Source: DATAFF01 sp036257595
GTDB taxonomy: Bacteria; Pseudomonadota; Alphaproteobacteria; Rhizobiales; Aestuariivirgaceae
Direction: 5' to 3'
Assembly: GCA_036257595.1 (NCBI GenBank)
Contig: DATAFF010000075.1
Span: 1 to 36,355 of the forward strand
DNA length: 36,355 bases
Shown here: positions 1-8,521 of the stretch, piece after piece
Layout of the letters: every line of letters starts with the position of its first letter
How positions within the stretch are numbered: position 1 is the stretch's first letter
Notes under the pieces: model-generated
The model's database searches: none
What the model saw: the letters and a program-made list of their open reading frames with translations, nothing else
Told to the model about the DNA's origin: nothing
Translations under genes and position numbers: made by a program

Positions 1-1
1 C

Positions 2-145
2 AATATCTGGCCGATCATCGTCGCCCTCGCCACCGGCCAGCTCAACCTGCTCGACCTCCTGCATGTCGGCCGGCAGTCGCAGCTCGCGGCCGGGAATTTG
101 AGCCGCGCGGTCCATGCCGCTCTGCCGGCCTTCTCCCTGGCATGA
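2..145 (+). CDS. 3' end of an unidentified protein (5' partial)
   Basis: An open frame enters from the left edge and ends at TGA 143-145, giving the last 47 residues of a protein. The tail is hydrophobic at first (IWPIIVALATGQLNLLDLL) and then Ala/Leu-rich, ending in PAFSLA. Third positions are G/C-rich as in the neighbouring genes, which supports real coding. I do not recognise the family from this much sequence; a membrane-associated protein is possible but not shown. It converges on hpnH, and a heptad hairpin element fills the 68-bp gap. Confidence 0.5.
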   Translation, partial: NIWPIIVALATGQLNLLDLLHVGRQSQLAAGNLSRAVHAALPAFSLA

Positions 146-153
146 GGGGACGA

Positions 154-208
154 GGCGGTAGGCGTTAGGCAGCAGGCTGTATACGGAGCACTTCCCTACT
201 GCCTCGCC
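154..208. repeat. Heptad hairpin element, family A, copy 1
   Basis: This is a run of 7-bp units: GGCGGTA, GGCGTTA, GGCAGCA, then a loop, then CTACTGC at 196-202, which is exactly 42 bp (six units) after the first unit. The left units are roughly the reverse complement of the right unit, so the stretch can fold into a hairpin. It lies between two convergent gene ends, 8 bp after one stop codon and 5 bp before the other. It is the shortest and most degenerate copy of the family. Confidence 0.7.
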
Positions 209-213
209 GAACG

Positions 214-1347
214 TTACTCCGCCGCCTCGCGCTGGACCGGGGTGTGGATCTCGGCGAGAACTTGCGCCACATGCCGCTCATGCAGGCCGTAATCGGCCTT
301 GCGCTGACGCGTCATATCGATCTCCGGCGCCATCGGTCCGGTAAGACGTGGTCCCCGCAAGCCGACCATCAACGCCTTGACCGGATGGGCAAGCGCATCC
401 ATCGCTGCGGTCGGCTCATAGCCGCAATGGGCCATGCAGTTGGCACATTTCTCGTAGCGACCGGTGCCGTAGCTGTCCCAGTCGGTCCCGTCCATCAGCT
501 CGCGGAACGACCTGGCATAGCCCTCGCCGAGCAGGTAGCACGGTTTCTGCCAGCCAAAGACATTGCGCGTCGGCATGCCCCAGGGGGTGCACATATATTC
601 CTGGTTGCCGGTGAGAAAATCGAGGAACAGCGCCGAGTGCGACAGCAGCCAATTCTTGCCCTGGCCACGGCGTAAGACGTCGCGGAACAGCTCCTTGGTG
701 TTGCGGCGGTTGAGAAAATGGTCCTGATCGGGAGCGCGCTCATAGGCATAGCCCGGCGAGATCGAGACATTCACACCAAGCTCGGTGGTGAAATCGAGAA
801 AAGCGGCGATCTTCTCCGGCGCATGGCCCTCGAAGATGGTGGCATTGGCATTGACCTGGAAGCCGGCCGCCTTGGCCGCCCTGATCGCAGAAACAGCGCG
901 GTCGAACACCCCCTGCTGGCAGACGGCGCGGTCATGATGCTCGCGCAAGCCATCGAGATGGATCGAGAAAAACAGATAGGGAGAAGGCTTGAACAGATGC
1001 AGCTTCTTCTCCAGGAGCAGCGCATTGGTGCACAGCGACACGAATTTCTTCTTGGCGACGATGCCGGCGACGATCTGGTCGATTTCCTTGTGAATCAACG
1101 GCTCGCCGCCGGGAATGGCAACGATAGGGGCGCCGCATTCGTCGACCGCGTCAAGGCATTCCTTGACACTCAGGCGCTTGTCCAGAATGGGTCGCGGATA
1201 GTCGATCTTGCCGCAGCCGGCACAGGCCAGGTTGCAGCGGAACAGCGGCTCAAGCATCAGGACGAGGGGGTAGCGCGTTCGCCCCATCAGACGCTGCTTG
1301 ACGATGTAGGCGCCGACGGCAAGTTGCTGTTTCAGAGGTACGGCCAC
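214..1347 (-). CDS. hpnH: HpnH, adenosyl-hopane transferase (radical SAM)
   Basis: HpnH makes adenosylhopane from diploptene and S-adenosylmethionine, the first step in extending C30 hopanoids to C35 side-chain forms. The 377-residue protein has the radical-SAM cluster motif CNLACAGC (Cys38, Cys42, Cys45) and a GGEP motif about 35 residues later. Its Cys-rich C-terminal part (CTPWG, KPCYLL, KCANCMAHCGYEP) is typical of HpnH. I chose GTG 1347 because AAGGAA lies 6 bases upstream and the protein then starts MAVPLKQQ, the usual HpnH start; an ATG at 1410 lacks a good ribosome binding site. It follows the RND pump gene on the same strand after 164 bp. No other hopanoid gene is seen, so the rest of the pathway must lie elsewhere. 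Confidence 0.95.
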   Translation of the reverse strand: MAVPLKQQLAVGAYIVKQRLMGRTRYPLVLMLEPLFRCNLACAGCGKIDYPRPILDKRLSVKECLDAVDECGAPIVAIPGGEPLIHKEIDQIVAGIVAKKKFVSLCTNALLLEKKLHLFKPSPYLFFSIHLDGLREHHDRAVCQQGVFDRAVSAIRAAKAAGFQVNANATIFEGHAPEKIAAFLDFTTELGVNVSISPGYAYERAPDQDHFLNRRNTKELFRDVLRRGQGKNWLLSHSALFLDFLTGNQEYMCTPWGMPTRNVFGWQKPCYLLGEGYARSFRELMDGTDWDSYGTGRYEKCANCMAHCGYEPTAAMDALAHPVKALMVGLRGPRLTGPMAPEIDMTRQRKADYGLHERHVAQVLAEIHTPVQREAAE

Positions 1348-1425
1348 TATCGATTCCTTATTTGGGTGGTCGGAAATTGGCCCCCACCGGGTTACCGTTA
1401 GGGGGTTCATCCGGCGAGGTCAAGC

Positions 1426-1443
1426 GCGCGTCCCGTCACGCGC
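1426..1443. other. Small hairpin between the RND gene and hpnH
   Basis: GCGCGT and ACGCGC (6-bp arms, 6-base loop) form a stem in the gap after the RND gene. No T-tract follows on the minus strand, so it is not a classical terminator. A second potential stem, CCCCC at 1381-1385 with GGGGG at 1401-1405, lies nearer to hpnH. A role in mRNA processing between the two genes is possible, but only the symmetry is observed. Confidence 0.25.
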
Positions 1444-1511
1444 ATGGCCCGAACGAGCCCAACGCAGCGCACAAGCGCTTGGTTGCATGCCACGGAAACC
1501 ACTCATGAAAG

Positions 1512-4500
1512 CTATTTGCCGCGGCGCAGCAATCCGCCGATGTCGTCCATGATGGTGTACATGGCCGGGACGAAGAGCAGCGACAGCAGCGTCGACAGGA
1601 CAAGGCCGCCAATCACCGCGACCGCCATGGGCGAACGGAACTCGCCGCCCTCCCCGAGCCCGAGGGCACCGGGGAGCATCCCGGCCACCATGGCGATGGT
1701 GGTCATGATGATCGGCCGCGCCCGCTTGTGCCCGGCGTCGATCAGCGCCGACACCCGGTCATAGCCGCGGCGCACCGCCACCATGGCGAAGTCGACGAGC
1801 ATGATCGCGTTCTTGGTGACGATGCCGACCAGCATCAGCAGGCCGATGATCACCGGCATGTCGAGCGGCTTGGAGAAGATGAGGAGCGCGAACACTGCGC
1901 CGGCGATCGACAGCGGCAGCGATGCCAGGATGGTGATCGGCTGCATGACGCTGCGGAAGAGTATGATCAGGATGATCAGCACTGCCGCAACGCCGAGCGC
2001 CATGGCAATGCCGAAGCTCACAAAGGTCTCGCGCATGGTCTCGGCATCGCCGGCCTCGACGACCGACACGCCGGGAGGCAAGCTCTTGACTGCCGGCAGC
2101 GTATGGATCGCCTTGAGCGCATCGCCGAGCGACACGCCGTCGGCCAGATCCGCCTCGACCGTCACCACCCGATTGCCATCGCGCCGGTTGAGGGTGATCG
2201 GGCCCTCGGCAACGGTGGCATCGGCGAGCTTGTCGACTGAGATTCGCTTGTTGTCCTTGGCATCGACAAACAGCGCCTGGAACAATCGCTTGTCGAAATT
2301 CTCCGCCGATCCGGCGCCGCCGGCATCGATCGACAAGCGAATGTCGATCGCCTCGCCGGAGGGATCGCCGACCGGGATCGCCGCCGCGGTATCGCCGATG
2401 GTGCCGATGCGGATCGTCTCGAAAATGGCATCGCGCGACACGCCACTGGCGGCAAGCTGATCCTGCTTGACCCGGACCCTGAGCTCCATGTGCTCGGGTG
2501 CGGCATTGGCGAGGACGTTCTTGACCTCCTTGAGCCCGCTCGCCTGGCGCTCGATCTCGCGCGCTGCCTGGGCGACCTTCTCGCCGTCGCTGCCGACCAC
2601 CGCGACCAGAACGTCGCGCAGGCCGCTCAGCTCGTTCACCGTCCAGAAGCGAATGCCCTTCTCCTTGGCAAGCTCGGCCTCGATGCTGTCGGAGATCGCC
2701 GCCTGGCTGCGGTTGCGCTCGCTGCGTGGCTTGAGATGGATCACCAGATTGGCGGTGCGGATATCGGCGCCGAGACCGGCGCCGCCGCCCTTGGCGAACA
2801 CCTCGCGGACGTCGGGGTCGCGGCGGATGATGTCGTAAACCTTCTTTGCCTCCTCGACGGTGTCGTCGATCGACGTCGCGTCGTCGAGCTTGACCGTCAT
2901 CAGGATGCGCGAGGTGTCCTCCGGCGGCAGAAAGCCCGACGGCAGATAGCGGGTGATGTAGATCGAGGCGGCGAAGATCGCAAAGCCGATCAGCACCGTC
3001 AGGTAGCGATAAGCGATGGCCTGGCGCAGCACCATCAGGTAGCCGCGCATCAACACGCCTTCATGATGGCCATCGGTCTCGATCGGCTTGAGGAAATAGG
3101 CGCTGAGCACCGGGGTGAGCAGCAAGGCCACCAGCAGCGAGAACAGCACCGCGACCGACACGGTCAAGCCGAATTCGGTGAAGAACTTCCCGGCTATGCC
3201 GCCCATGAAGCTCACCGGCACGAACACCGCAATGATGGTGAGCGAGATCGCCGTCATGGTCAGACCGATCTCGGTTGCCGCCTCCATCGAGGCCTTCAGG
3301 GGCGGCTTGCCCATCCGCATATGACGGACGATGTTCTCGATCTCGACGATCGCGTCATCGACAAGAATGCCGGTGACGATGGTGATGCCGAGCAGACTCA
3401 CCAGGTTGAGCGAGAAGCCGAGCATGTCCATCGCCCAGAATGCCGGCACGATGGAGAGCGGCAACGCAATCGCCGCAATGATGGTGGCGCGGATGTTGCG
3501 CAGGAACAGGAACACCACCAGCACCGTCAGGATGGCGCCTTCCCACAGGGTGTGCAGCGCAGAGTGGAAATTGCCGAGCGTGTAGGGCGCCGAGCTGTCG
3601 ACCAGCTCGAAGGTGACATCGGGGTGGGCGGCGGCCAGCGACCTGACCTTCCCGGCCACCTCCTCGGCCACCTTGACGTCGCTGGCGCCCGGCGCCTGAT
3701 AGACCGAGAAGGCCGACGTCTCATTGCCATTGAGCATGGCGAAGGAGGTCACATCGGCATCATCGGACTCGATGACGGCGAAGTCCTTGAGCGGCCGCTT
3801 CTCGCCGCTGCCGGTGGTCACCGGCATGTCGCCAAGCGCCGTGGCGATTGCCTCTGGATCGCCTTCGGCCTTTTTCAGCGCATCGTCGGCGGCAAAGCGC
3901 GCCAGCTGCTTGCTGAGCTCGACCGGCACCACCTGGTTCTCGGCGATCTTGCGCGGATTGAGCGCCACCTTCACCTCGCGGCGCGCGCCGCCATAGGCGG
4001 TGACATCCGAAACGCTGTCGAGCTTCTCGATCTCCGGGATGATCTTGGTGCTCACCACCGCCGCCAGCTGCTCCGGCGTGAGCTTGTCGGAGCGCACCGC
4101 ATAGGTCAGGCCGGCCGGGCCGGTGACCTCGATGAGCTCGATGCGCGGATCCTTGAGGTCGGGCGGCAGCACGCTGCGCGACGCCGCAAAGGTCCGCTTC
4201 ACGTCCTCGAGCGCAGCGGCGGATTTCTTGTCGATCGAGAACTCGACGGTGATCGCGGCAAAGCCCTCGGCGATGGTCGTCAGGACATGGCGGGTGCCGT
4301 CGATGGCCTTGAGACGCTGCTCGAGCGGCACCGCCACCTGCTGCTCGAGCGAGCTCGCCGGCGTGCCCGGACTTTCGAGCTGAACCATCACCACGGGAAT
4401 GTCGACATTCGGATAGCGGGTGATCGGCATATGCAGATAGGCATAAACGCCGACCGCCATCAGCAGGACGAAGAGAAGGGTCGCCGGCAGCGGCCGCCTG

Positions 4501-4595
4501 ATCGACCAGGCCGAAATGTTGAACCAGGCACGCGAGTCGCCATTGACGAGCGCTTGCGGCGATTGGGTCGACGCCGGAGGTTTGGGATCGAGCAT
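1512..4595 (-). CDS. HAE1-family RND multidrug efflux permease
   Basis: This is an inner-membrane, proton-driven efflux pump of the AcrB/MexB type, 1027 residues from ATG 4595, the usual family length. The first membrane helix (about residues 34-54) is followed by YPNVDIP, a hallmark of the family's periplasmic entry. The proton-relay residues are present: the Asp pair in GILVDDAIVEIENIV (TM4) and Lys in GIVTKNAIMLVDF (TM10). Two large periplasmic domains separate the helix blocks. The frame stays open 47 codons upstream to 4736, but that part does not look like RND sequence. No membrane-fusion protein or outer-membrane channel gene lies beside it, so its partners are encoded elsewhere. It starts 2 bases after the stop of the small upstream gene and precedes hpnH; export of hopanoids is a tempting but unsupported idea. 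The substrate is unknown. Confidence 0.93.
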   Translation of the reverse strand: MLDPKPPASTQSPQALVNGDSRAWFNISAWSIRRPLPATLLFVLLMAVGVYAYLHMPITRYPNVDIPVVMVQLESPGTPASSLEQQVAVPLEQRLKAIDGTRHVLTTIAEGFAAITVEFSIDKKSAAALEDVKRTFAASRSVLPPDLKDPRIELIEVTGPAGLTYAVRSDKLTPEQLAAVVSTKIIPEIEKLDSVSDVTAYGGARREVKVALNPRKIAENQVVPVELSKQLARFAADDALKKAEGDPEAIATALGDMPVTTGSGEKRPLKDFAVIESDDADVTSFAMLNGNETSAFSVYQAPGASDVKVAEEVAGKVRSLAAAHPDVTFELVDSSAPYTLGNFHSALHTLWEGAILTVLVVFLFLRNIRATIIAAIALPLSIVPAFWAMDMLGFSLNLVSLLGITIVTGILVDDAIVEIENIVRHMRMGKPPLKASMEAATEIGLTMTAISLTIIAVFVPVSFMGGIAGKFFTEFGLTVSVAVLFSLLVALLLTPVLSAYFLKPIETDGHHEGVLMRGYLMVLRQAIAYRYLTVLIGFAIFAASIYITRYLPSGFLPPEDTSRILMTVKLDDATSIDDTVEEAKKVYDIIRRDPDVREVFAKGGGAGLGADIRTANLVIHLKPRSERNRSQAAISDSIEAELAKEKGIRFWTVNELSGLRDVLVAVVGSDGEKVAQAAREIERQASGLKEVKNVLANAAPEHMELRVRVKQDQLAASGVSRDAIFETIRIGTIGDTAAAIPVGDPSGEAIDIRLSIDAGGAGSAENFDKRLFQALFVDAKDNKRISVDKLADATVAEGPITLNRRDGNRVVTVEADLADGVSLGDALKAIHTLPAVKSLPPGVSVVEAGDAETMRETFVSFGIAMALGVAAVLIILIILFRSVMQPITILASLPLSIAGAVFALLIFSKPLDMPVIIGLLMLVGIVTKNAIMLVDFAMVAVRRGYDRVSALIDAGHKRARPIIMTTIAMVAGMLPGALGLGEGGEFRSPMAVAVIGGLVLSTLLSLLFVPAMYTIMDDIGGLLRRGK

Positions 4596-4597
4596 GG

Positions 4598-4843
4598 TCA
4601 GGCCGTCGCTTTCCGTTGCGGGCTGGAGCCACTCGAGGTGGCCGTTTCGGTTGCTTCCGAGCCGGTCGAGCAGCAAGAGACACGCTCGAGGCCGCGGTCG
4701 CAGCGACGCTTCCGCTCCTGCGCCAGAAGGCCGCACAGGATCAGCCTCGGCGCCTGGGCGAGCCGAGGATCGACATGAGCTTCATAGAGCGCGCTGGCCT
4801 CTTCGGCATGCGCCGAGATCAGCGCCCTTAAATCGAGCGACAT
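4598..4843 (-). CDS. Small hypothetical protein upstream of the RND pump
   Basis: This 81-residue frame ends 2 bases before the RND start codon, an arrangement expected of translational coupling, and its third positions are G/C-rich as in real genes here. The first 35 residues (MSLDLRALISAHAEEASALY then EAHVDPRLAQAPRLI) recall the N-terminus of class III aminotransferases of the kind that includes HpnO, where a HVNP motif precedes the catalytic domain. The remainder is Ser/Thr/Arg-rich and matches nothing I know. It may be a leader-like small gene or a decayed aminotransferase start. No clear ribosome binding site is seen. Confidence 0.4.
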   Translation of the reverse strand: MSLDLRALISAHAEEASALYEAHVDPRLAQAPRLILCGLLAQERKRRCDRGLERVSCCSTGSEATETATSSGSSPQRKATA

Positions 4844-4959
4844 GGGGCTTGGTCCAACCTAGCCGAGCAGGAGCCCGGCCTTATGCCATAACCCACGACA
4901 AGGCACAGCAATGTGCACAGATTGTGACTCGCGACATATCGACCTCTGCCAGGGAACGC

Positions 4960-5799
4960 TCAGGGCGGAAGCTCGGTCGGCGCGCCGACCCGCTCGGCAA
5001 AGGCCCGCTCCTGGCGGCGATAACTCCTTATGCCGAAAGGAATCAGAGCGACATAAGTCAGCGCAATGATCGAAAGCATCTCCCAGGTGAAGGCGATCAG
5101 CATGATGAGCCCGAGCACGGCGCCGGCGATGATCGGCGGTACGAGATCGCGATGCACGCGCTGCCCCAGCGTCTTACCGGAGAAGGTCGGAAGCCGGCTC
5201 ACCATGCCGGCGGCGACGAAGGCCACCCATAGCAGCACCGCCGAGGCGGCGGCCTTGCCGTCGGGCACGAGACCGAGAAAACCGAGATACATCGGCGCGA
5301 TTGCGAGGCCCGCTCCGGCCGGGGCCGGGATGCCGACGAAATAATTCATCTTCCAGGCCGGCTTGTCGGGATCATCGATGGCGACATTGAAGCGGGCGAG
5401 CCTGAGCGCACAGCAAATGGCGAGGCCGAGCGCGACGATCCAGCCGAGATTGCGCAGCTGATGCAGCGACCAGATGTAGACGAGGATCGCCGGAGTCACG
5501 CCGAAATTGACGAAGTCGGCGAGGGAGTCGAGCTCGGCGCCGAAGCGCGAGGAGCCCTTGAGAAGCCGCGCCAGGCGGCCATCGATGGCATCGAGCACCA
5601 CCGCGACGATCACCGCCGCGACCGCCAGCTCGAAGCGACCCTCCATGCCGAGCTTGATCGCCGTCACGCCCGAGCAGAGGGCGAGCAAGGTGATGATGTT
5701 GGGCAGGAGGAACCTCACCGGGATCATCTTGAACCGGCGCAAGCGCTGCTCGCGCGTGCCCCTGAACAACCGCTCCGAGCCAATGACCGGTCGCCGCAC
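4960..5799 (-). CDS. pssA: CDP-diacylglycerol-serine O-phosphatidyltransferase
   Basis: PssA condenses CDP-diacylglycerol with serine to phosphatidylserine at the inner membrane. The CDP-alcohol phosphotransferase motif is complete: DAIDGRLAR, eight residues, then GAELDSLAD, with the metal-binding Asp at about residues 70, 73, 91 and 95. Six to eight hydrophobic helices fit the membrane-bound type II enzymes. I chose GTG 5799 (279 residues) because AAGGAGG lies 6 bases upstream; a TTG at 5817 would place that site inside the coding region. It follows psd by 14 bases and should share its transcript, so the product passes directly to the decarboxylase. Confidence 0.95.
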   Translation of the reverse strand: MRRPVIGSERLFRGTREQRLRRFKMIPVRFLLPNIITLLALCSGVTAIKLGMEGRFELAVAAVIVAVVLDAIDGRLARLLKGSSRFGAELDSLADFVNFGVTPAILVYIWSLHQLRNLGWIVALGLAICCALRLARFNVAIDDPDKPAWKMNYFVGIPAPAGAGLAIAPMYLGFLGLVPDGKAAASAVLLWVAFVAAGMVSRLPTFSGKTLGQRVHRDLVPPIIAGAVLGLIMLIAFTWEMLSIIALTYVALIPFGIRSYRRQERAFAERVGAPTELPP

Positions 5800-5813
5800 G
5801 GGTCGCCTCCTTC

Positions 5814-6512
5814 TCAACTGATCAACCCCTCGAGCGGGGGCCTCTCCGCCGTCAAGTCAGCCAGGACCGTCTCTCCGGCGATGGTTCGCTGTCCTATGAT
5901 CGCCTGGGCATTCTGACCCGGCGGAAGGTAAACGTCTACCCGCGATCCGAAGCGGATCAGGCCGAAGCGCTGGCCGGCCCGGAGCTGGTCGCCCGGTCCG
6001 GCAAAGGCGATGATGCGCCGCGCGATCAGGCCGGCGATCTGCACCACGCCGATGCGGGTGCCGCCGGGCATTTCGAGGGTCAGGGCCTGCCGCTCGTTGT
6101 CGGCGCTCGCCTTGTCCAGGGAAGCATTGAGGAATTTCCCCGCAACGTAAGCCATGCGGGCGACCCGACCGTGGCAGGGCGCACGGTTCACATGGACGTC
6201 GAAGACGTTCATGAAGATCGAGATGCGGGTGACCGGGGTCGCCGGGAGGTCGAGCTCGGGGGGCGGCGCAACCGTCTCGATCGCCGAGATCACCCCGTCG
6301 GCGGGGGCGATGACGAAGCCGTCATAGAGCGGCGTCACCCGCGGCGGGTCGCGGAAGAAATAGGCGCACCACAAAGTGAGGATCACCCCGAGCCAGCCGA
6401 ACAGCGGCGGCAAGATCAGGAAGGCGAGCAGGGTGAGGAAGCCGAACAGCGCGACGAAACGATAGCCATCGCGATGGATCGGCACCAGCACCGCGGAAAT
6501 CGGATCGGCCAA
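5814..6512 (-). CDS. psd: Phosphatidylserine decarboxylase proenzyme
   Basis: Psd decarboxylates phosphatidylserine to phosphatidylethanolamine. The 232-residue protein is of the short bacterial type, with N-terminal hydrophobic helices (about residues 18-52), the FDVHVNR motif around His107, and the self-cleavage site RFGSRVDVYLP, where Gly189-Ser190 would be split to make the pyruvoyl group. The start appears to be TTG 6512, with GGGGAG 9 bases upstream. It lies 14 bases after the ABC exporter gene and 14 bases before pssA on the same strand, forming one operon. The combination of an exporter, psd and pssA is common in Hyphomicrobiales. Confidence 0.95.
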   Translation of the reverse strand: MADPISAVLVPIHRDGYRFVALFGFLTLLAFLILPPLFGWLGVILTLWCAYFFRDPPRVTPLYDGFVIAPADGVISAIETVAPPPELDLPATPVTRISIFMNVFDVHVNRAPCHGRVARMAYVAGKFLNASLDKASADNERQALTLEMPGGTRIGVVQIAGLIARRIIAFAGPGDQLRAGQRFGLIRFGSRVDVYLPPGQNAQAIIGQRTIAGETVLADLTAERPPLEGLIS

Positions 6513-6526
6513 GCGCGCAAGCTCCC

Positions 6527-8422
6527 CTATTGTTCGGCCGAAATGAGCTGCGGCGCATTCGGCCGGCTGTCGTCATCATCGGCCTCTGCGAGGCGCCGTC
6601 GCGCCTCCTCGGCCTCGCGCTGACGACTCCACATGGCGGCATAGACGCCACCCATTGCGAGCAGCGCCCGATGGGTGCCGCGCTCGACGATGCGGCCCTT
6701 CTCGATGACGATGATCTCGTCGGCATCGACGACCGTCGACAGCCGATGAGCAATGACGAGCGTGGTGCGATTCTGCGATACGCGTCTGAGCGCCGACTGG
6801 ATCTCCTGCTCGGTCATGGTGTCGAGCGCCGATGTCGCCTCGTCGAGAATGAGAATCGGCGGCGCTTTCAGGATGGTGCGGGCGATCGCCACCCGCTGCT
6901 TCTCGCCGCCCGACAGCTTGAGCCCGCGCTCGCCGACCACCGTATCGTAGCCCTTGGGAAGGCCAAGCACGAATTGGTGGATCTGTGCCATCCTGGCGGC
7001 GTTCTCGATCTCCTCGCGCGTCGCGCCGGGCCGGCCATATTCGATGTTGTAGCGGATGGTGTCGTTGAACAGCACCGTGTCCTGCGGCACCATGCCGATC
7101 ACCGCCCGGAGCGAGCCTTGGGTGACGTCGGCGATGTCCTGGCCATCGATGCGGATCGCGCCGCCGGTCACATCGTAAAAGCGATAAAGCAGCCGCGACA
7201 CCGTCGACTTGCCGGCGCCCGAGGGGCCGACAATGGCCACCGTCTTGCCGGCCGGCACCTTGAAGCTCACGCCCCTGAGAATCGGCCGCTCGCGATCGTA
7301 ATGGAAGCGCACATTGTCGAAGGCGATCTCGCCCTTGTGCACGGTCAGCGGCGTTGCACCCGGCTTGTCGGTGATGTCGGTCGGCACGGCGAGCAGCTTG
7401 AACATCTCCTCGACGTCGATCAGCCCCTGCTTGATGTCGCGATAGACCGAGCCCATGAAATTGAGCGGCAGATAGAGCTGGATCATCAGCGCATTGACCA
7501 TCACGAAGTCGCCGACGGTCAGCCGCCCGGCGCTCACATCGACGGCCGCCATCACCATGACGATGGCAAGGCCGATCGAGAACAGCACCGCCTGGCCGGA
7601 ATTGAGCACGGCGAGCGATGTCCAGGTGCGGATCGCCGCCTGCTCGTAACGGTCCATGGCCACGCCGAAGCGGCGCGTCTCGTGCTCCTCATTGCCGAAA
7701 TATTTCACCGTCTCGAAATTGAGCAGGCTGTCGACCGCCTTGGTGTTGGCATCGGTGTCGGCATCGTTCATCGTGCGGCGGATGCCAATCCGCCATTCGG
7801 TCGCCGAATAGGTGAAGACGATATAGACGACCACGGTCACGAAGGTGACGACGGCATAAAGCCAGCCGAAATTCCACGCCAGGATGGCGCAGACGAGGAC
7901 GAGCTCGATCAGTGTCGGGAAGGTGTTGAACAGCGAATAGCGCAGCAGCGTGTCGATGCCCTGGGTGCCGCGCGAGATGATGCGCGACAGCCCGCCGGTG
8001 CGCCGCTCGAGATGAAATCTCAACGACAGCGCATGGAGATGGCGGAAGGTGATGATCGACAGCTCGCGCACCGCGTTCTGACCGACCCTGGCGAACAGTC
8101 CGTCGCGGATCTGGGCCAGCACCACCATCATGATGCGGGCAAGCGCATAGGCGAGGATCAACGCCACCGTCACCGCGATGGCGGTGGCGGCGGGGCCCTT
8201 GCTGCCGAGCAGGTCGACGGCGTCCCTGAAGGCGAAGGGTGCCCACACCGTCACCACCTTGGAGGCGAAGAGCGCGATCAGGGCGACGATGACCCGCCAG
8301 CGCAGATCGGGCCGCCCTATCGGCCACAGATAAGGGAGGAGCTGGCGCAGGGTGGCGAGGTGACCGCTGCCCCGCTCATTGGCGAGCGGGTTCCGATTCA
8401 CCACAACGGTCAGATCTGTCAT
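6527..8422 (-). CDS. Atm1-type ABC exporter (permease-ATPase)
   Basis: This is a half-size ABC exporter of 631 residues. The six-helix membrane domain occupies about residues 40-330 and the ATPase domain about 355-600, with Walker A GPSGAGKST, signature LSGGEKQRVAIAR, Walker B ILILDEATSALD and the switch His in VIAHRLSTV. The close relationship to Atm1/HMT1 proteins is suggested by the N-terminus (LRQLLPYLWP), by the NEEHETRRFG segment and by the overall length. Such proteins export glutathione-linked sulfur or metal conjugates; the substrate here is inferred from the family only. The C-terminal tail is acidic and Arg-rich. It heads the psd-pssA transcript and is separated from the upstream LysM gene by a terminator. 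Confidence 0.9.
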   Translation of the reverse strand: MTDLTVVVNRNPLANERGSGHLATLRQLLPYLWPIGRPDLRWRVIVALIALFASKVVTVWAPFAFRDAVDLLGSKGPAATAIAVTVALILAYALARIMMVVLAQIRDGLFARVGQNAVRELSIITFRHLHALSLRFHLERRTGGLSRIISRGTQGIDTLLRYSLFNTFPTLIELVLVCAILAWNFGWLYAVVTFVTVVVYIVFTYSATEWRIGIRRTMNDADTDANTKAVDSLLNFETVKYFGNEEHETRRFGVAMDRYEQAAIRTWTSLAVLNSGQAVLFSIGLAIVMVMAAVDVSAGRLTVGDFVMVNALMIQLYLPLNFMGSVYRDIKQGLIDVEEMFKLLAVPTDITDKPGATPLTVHKGEIAFDNVRFHYDRERPILRGVSFKVPAGKTVAIVGPSGAGKSTVSRLLYRFYDVTGGAIRIDGQDIADVTQGSLRAVIGMVPQDTVLFNDTIRYNIEYGRPGATREEIENAARMAQIHQFVLGLPKGYDTVVGERGLKLSGGEKQRVAIARTILKAPPILILDEATSALDTMTEQEIQSALRRVSQNRTTLVIAHRLSTVVDADEIIVIEKGRIVERGTHRALLAMGGVYAAMWSRQREAEEARRRLAEADDDDSRPNAPQLISAEQ

Positions 8423-8435
8423 CCGTAATTTTCCA

Positions 8436-8464
8436 GAAAAATGGCCAGAGCGTCAGCCCTGGCC
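8436..8464 (-). terminator. Rho-independent terminator after the LysM gene
   Basis: On the minus strand GGCCAG and CTGGCC pair as a 6-bp stem (8459-8464 with 8443-8448) around a 10-base loop. The T-rich run ATTTTT follows at once (A-run 8437-8441 on the plus strand). It sits about 57 bases after the LysM gene stop and 14 bases before the ABC exporter start, so it would separate two co-directional transcripts. Confidence 0.6.
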
Positions 8465-8521
8465 GACTGATCGATGAATCTGGTGAGAGCAGCGCGCAAA
8501 AACAATCGCGCCCCCCAGCAT

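Noticed and set aside
2490..4778. Very long open frame on the plus strand opposite the RND pump gene (762 codons).
   Set aside because: It is the antisense of a GC-rich gene; its product is rich in Arg, His and Asp with no family pattern, while the minus strand gives a complete RND protein.
6530..8428. Plus-strand open frame of 632 codons opposite the ABC exporter gene.
   Set aside because: Antisense artefact of high GC at third positions; composition is His/Asp/Arg-rich and the opposite strand has all ABC motifs.
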